NCBI GenBank assembly: GCA_947306845.1
Contig: CAMZHP010000113.1
Span: 1 to 9,167, forward strand
Direction: 5' to 3'
Source: an uncultured Prevotellaceae bacterium
Lineage (GTDB): Bacteria; Bacteroidota; Bacteroidia; Bacteroidales; Bacteroidaceae
Length of the DNA: 9,167 nucleotides
The position numbers and the translations under genes are program-made. The notes below the pieces were generated by a model that had not been told where the DNA came from, made no database searches, and saw only the letters and a program-made list of their open reading frames with translations. Shown piece by piece: positions 7,082-9,167 of this stretch (position 1 is the first letter of the stretch; each line of letters starts with the position of its first letter).

Positions 7082-7113
7082 AAAAAAAGTGCCGTGTCTC
7101 ACGACTCAGCACT
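7082..7113 (-). terminator. Intrinsic terminator, minus strand
   Basis: Read on the minus strand, AGTGC-TGAGT-CGTG-AGA-CACG-GCACT forms a two-part stem (5 bp outer, 4 bp inner, with a 5-base bulge), followed directly by seven U and then G. This is a good rho-independent terminator for leftward transcription, either of the GH43 mRNA or of a short RNA starting near 7265. On the plus strand the same stem lies 16 bases after the GH125 stop and is followed only by CTTTAG, so it is weaker in that direction. Confidence 0.75.
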
Positions 7114-7266
7114 CTTTAGAAAAGTAGATGATATACTTAAGTATCAAGTAAATCTAACTAACAAACTATCTCATACATGATTATAATTTATAGAAAATTG
7201 CCTATTGAATCTGTGATTTAGTGCTTAGACCAAAAGGGTGGAGTCTGGCTCAGCTTGTATTTTCAC
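7082..7266 (-). ncRNA. Candidate small RNA between -7 box and terminator
   Basis: On the minus strand TAACTTTG (7272-7279), followed by CA, matches the Bacteroidota -7 consensus, and the U-tract terminator at 7082-7113 ends the stretch. A transcript of about 185 bases would lie wholly within the gap and carry no frame of note. Local pairings such as CTGTGA near the 5' end with TCACAG about 50 bases on are possible. No TTTG-like -33 element sits at the right distance, and the terminator may simply end the GH43 mRNA. No known RNA family is recognised. Confidence 0.25.
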
Positions 7267-7358
7267 AGCTGCAAAGTTAATGCAATATGACATTATACAC
7301 TTTAGATGATGTATCAAATTGTTTACTTGTTTTCTTCTATGGAGCAAAAAATGAACAT

Positions 7359-9167
7359 TTACTTCTTGAATTTCCACCAATCAAGACGGACATCCCCTTT
7401 TGCCTGACTGAAGCAGAGGTACAAATCATGCTTGCCCACCGCATTCTTTACCTTGGCAGACAATTGGCGATATTTCTCCAACGAACCTGTTGAGGGGATG
7501 GTCATCTGACCGATTTCCTGACCATCGGGACTGTCCAAACGCAGCGTCAGCACGCATGAACCTTCTGCGGCTGCTGCAATGACAAACTGCCGTGCACTCT
7601 TTTCGCCAAAATCCACACCTCGCAGACGGATGTATTCTCCGTCGTTGATATCCGTCACATACATGTTGACTCTGCCAGTGGAGAATGGCATGTCAGCCAC
7701 CACACCCGTATTGGGGATGCCCATCTTTGCACTCTTCAAGCCTTTTCCCCAAGCCATGGTCTCAGCCTCCACACGCTGATAGGGATTGAGAGCCTGCAAC
7801 TGGCCTATGGGTTCCTGGTCAAGCCAATAAGGCACCTCGGCAATGGTTCCGTCGGGGAGATAGTTGATCTCGACGGCAGAGACCGACCGGCGCTCATGAT
7901 GCACAAAGGTGTCGAGATGCATCAGGTCATAGCTCTGTCCGAAAATATAGGAATGTCCCTTGTAGTCGACGATGCCTGGATGGTTTCCTCTGTCACGCTG
8001 GGTGGGCCGCATGATATACCCTTTGCTCTGCCATGGACCGGTAGGACTATCGCTCATGGCGTAGCCCAGAGCCTCCGGACAGCAGGTGGTGGCATAGCTG
8101 AGATAATATTTCCCATTGCGCTTGTAGAACCATGGTCCCTCCTGATAATGTTCGATCTTGTAATCAAGCTTCACGATGTCGCCCTTCAGGGAGATCATGT
8201 CATCGTTCAACTTCACATAGTAGGTATTGGGATTGCCCCAATACATATATGCCTGTCCGTCATCATCCACAAAAACAGTGGGGTCGATGTCATCCCAATG
8301 TTCCTTCTGCCACGCCAGAGGTTTTCCCAGCGGGTCTTTGAAAGGTCCGTAGGGGGAGTCTGCCACCAACACGCCGATGCCATGTCCGTGCAATGGCGCA
8401 TAGAGATAGTATTTGCCGTTACGCTCCACAGTCTGTATTGCCCAGGCCCCATTCTCGCGGCTGCGCCAGGAGAAGTCCTTCAGTGATGCCACTGCTCCAT
8501 GCTCCGTCCAGTTGACCATATCGGTGGTCGACCACAGCAGCCAATCGTACATGAAGAAGCCGGCGGAATTTTTCTCATTGAGGTCAGGAATATCCTCTGG
8601 AGATGCGTCATGTGAAGTGTATAGGAAGAGGGTGTCGCCCACAAGCAGCGGTGACGGGTCTGCGGTGTATTTGGTCTGGAACAGCGGCATATTGACCTGC
8701 TCCAGTCCACGCATCTCCCACCAGTCGAAATTGAACAGCTTCGGGCCCTTTCTGCCAGTGAACACGAAATAGAGGTCGTGAACACCAGTGGCATATTCCC
8801 TCAGGTCGGTCGTGATGGTCTGCCATTTCTCCCAGCCGCCTGTGCCAGGTACGGCCACCCTACCCAGAAGTTGACCGTGGACACTGTCGACACGCACCTC
8901 GATGGCACCGCCTCGCAGTCCGCTGGCAACACGTGCCGTGAAGGTGCGCGGGATGCCGATACCGAAGTTCACGGAACGGAGTTTAATGTAATCACCATTA
9001 TGGATATCAGTGACATACACCCCAACCTCATCATTCTGTTCCGTCTTCAGACCCTTGGAGAAAGCCATCGTCTCAGCCTCTACCTTCCGGTATGGACAGA
9101 AATTCTCCAGCGGCATCACCCCCTCATCGGTGGGCATAATGGTGGGGAAAGAGCCATCGGCATTGTA
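7359..9167 (-). CDS. Multimodular GH43 glycosidase, CBM6-GH43-CBM6 part, 5' end off window
   Basis: C-terminal 602 residues of a large secreted glycosidase; the frame is open to the right edge, so the ATG at 9137 is internal. Numbering from that Met, CBM6-1 spans about 16-140 (VEAETMAFSKGLK to FNFDWWEM), GH43 about 153-440 and CBM6-2 about 453-590 (VEAETMAWGKGLK to RLDWWKF). The five-bladed beta-propeller has the expected acids: Asp160 in YTADPSPLL (general base), Asp285 in DDIDPTVFVDDDG (pKa modulator) and Glu333 in YQEGPWFYKRNGKYYLSYA (general acid). GH43 enzymes act on alpha-L-arabinofuranosides or beta-D-xylosides; the subfamily and substrate are not resolved here. The CBM6 modules probably bind xylan, arabinan or similar chains. 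The residues before CBM6-1 (YNADGSFPTIMPTDEG) resemble the end of another GH43 module, so the whole protein may have two catalytic units. Confidence 0.92.
   Translation of the reverse strand, partial: YNADGSFPTIMPTDEGVMPLENFCPYRKVEAETMAFSKGLKTEQNDEVGVYVTDIHNGDYIKLRSVNFGIGIPRTFTARVASGLRGGAIEVRVDSVHGQLLGRVAVPGTGGWEKWQTITTDLREYATGVHDLYFVFTGRKGPKLFNFDWWEMRGLEQVNMPLFQTKYTADPSPLLVGDTLFLYTSHDASPEDIPDLNEKNSAGFFMYDWLLWSTTDMVNWTEHGAVASLKDFSWRSRENGAWAIQTVERNGKYYLYAPLHGHGIGVLVADSPYGPFKDPLGKPLAWQKEHWDDIDPTVFVDDDGQAYMYWGNPNTYYVKLNDDMISLKGDIVKLDYKIEHYQEGPWFYKRNGKYYLSYATTCCPEALGYAMSDSPTGPWQSKGYIMRPTQRDRGNHPGIVDYKGHSYIFGQSYDLMHLDTFVHHERRSVSAVEINYLPDGTIAEVPYWLDQEPIGQLQALNPYQRVEAETMAWGKGLKSAKMGIPNTGVVADMPFSTGRVNMYVTDINDGEYIRLRGVDFGEKSARQFVIAAAAEGSCVLTLRLDSPDGQEIGQMTIPSTGSLEKYRQLSAKVKNAVGKHDLYLCFSQAKGDVRLDWWKFKK

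Noticed and set aside
7287..7493. Plus-strand 68-residue frame starting in the gap after GH125
   Set aside because: Most of it is antisense to the end of the GH43 gene, including the conserved CBM6 C-terminus, and there is no plus-strand promoter before it.
1..9167. CRISPR array, insertion sequence, tRNA/rRNA, toxin-antitoxin or phage-defence module
   Set aside because: No repeat-spacer pattern, transposase-like frame, terminal inverted repeats or tRNA cloverleaf was seen, and every long frame has a metabolic or transport assignment or is a single secreted hypothetical.

Overview
The window reads as chromosomal DNA of a Bacteroidota bacterium, most likely a Prevotellaceae or Bacteroidaceae member. 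Three things point there: -7 elements of the TAnnTTTG type, start codons mostly without a Shine-Dalgarno sequence, and a gene set of TonB-dependent receptor, GH125, GH43-CBM6 and DUF4380 proteins. The genus is an inference from style, not from a marker gene.

Left part (1-2040, minus strand): a TonB-dependent outer-membrane receptor runs off the left edge. Its leader holds a clear cobalamin riboswitch, with a B12 box, the GCCACTG and GGTGCAAATCC cores and a visible L5-L13 kissing pair, and a Bacteroidota promoter lies directly upstream. The riboswitch makes the receptor a BtuB-type corrinoid importer whose expression should fall when B12 is plentiful.

Middle left (2040-3230, plus strand): a promoter preceded by TGTCGC repeats drives a probable two-gene operon. 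The first gene encodes a 58-residue basic peptide and the second a secreted, His/Arg-rich protein with a CpxP/Spy-like helical N-terminal part. A short tandem duplication and a 17-18 bp perfect hairpin close the operon and also face the convergent DUF4380 gene.

Middle right (3240-5400, minus strand): a DUF4380 secreted protein lies downstream of a membrane acyltransferase-3 family protein. The acyltransferase is divergent from the next gene.

Right part (5400-9167): on the plus strand is an exported GH125 exo-alpha-1,6-mannosidase with its own promoter. Convergent to it, on the minus strand, is the C-terminal ~600 residues of a large CBM6-GH43-CBM6 enzyme that continues beyond the right edge. 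The 287-base gap between them holds a good minus-strand terminator and a -7-like box that could delimit a small RNA.

Together the window is a corrinoid-uptake locus next to an accessory glycan-degradation region (mannoside and arabinoside/xyloside hydrolysis). No SusC/SusD pair or regulator is visible, so it is not a complete polysaccharide utilisation locus. I see no CRISPR array, insertion sequence, tRNA or rRNA. The least explained items are the 58-residue peptide with its His-rich partner and the candidate small RNA; neither proves a new system.
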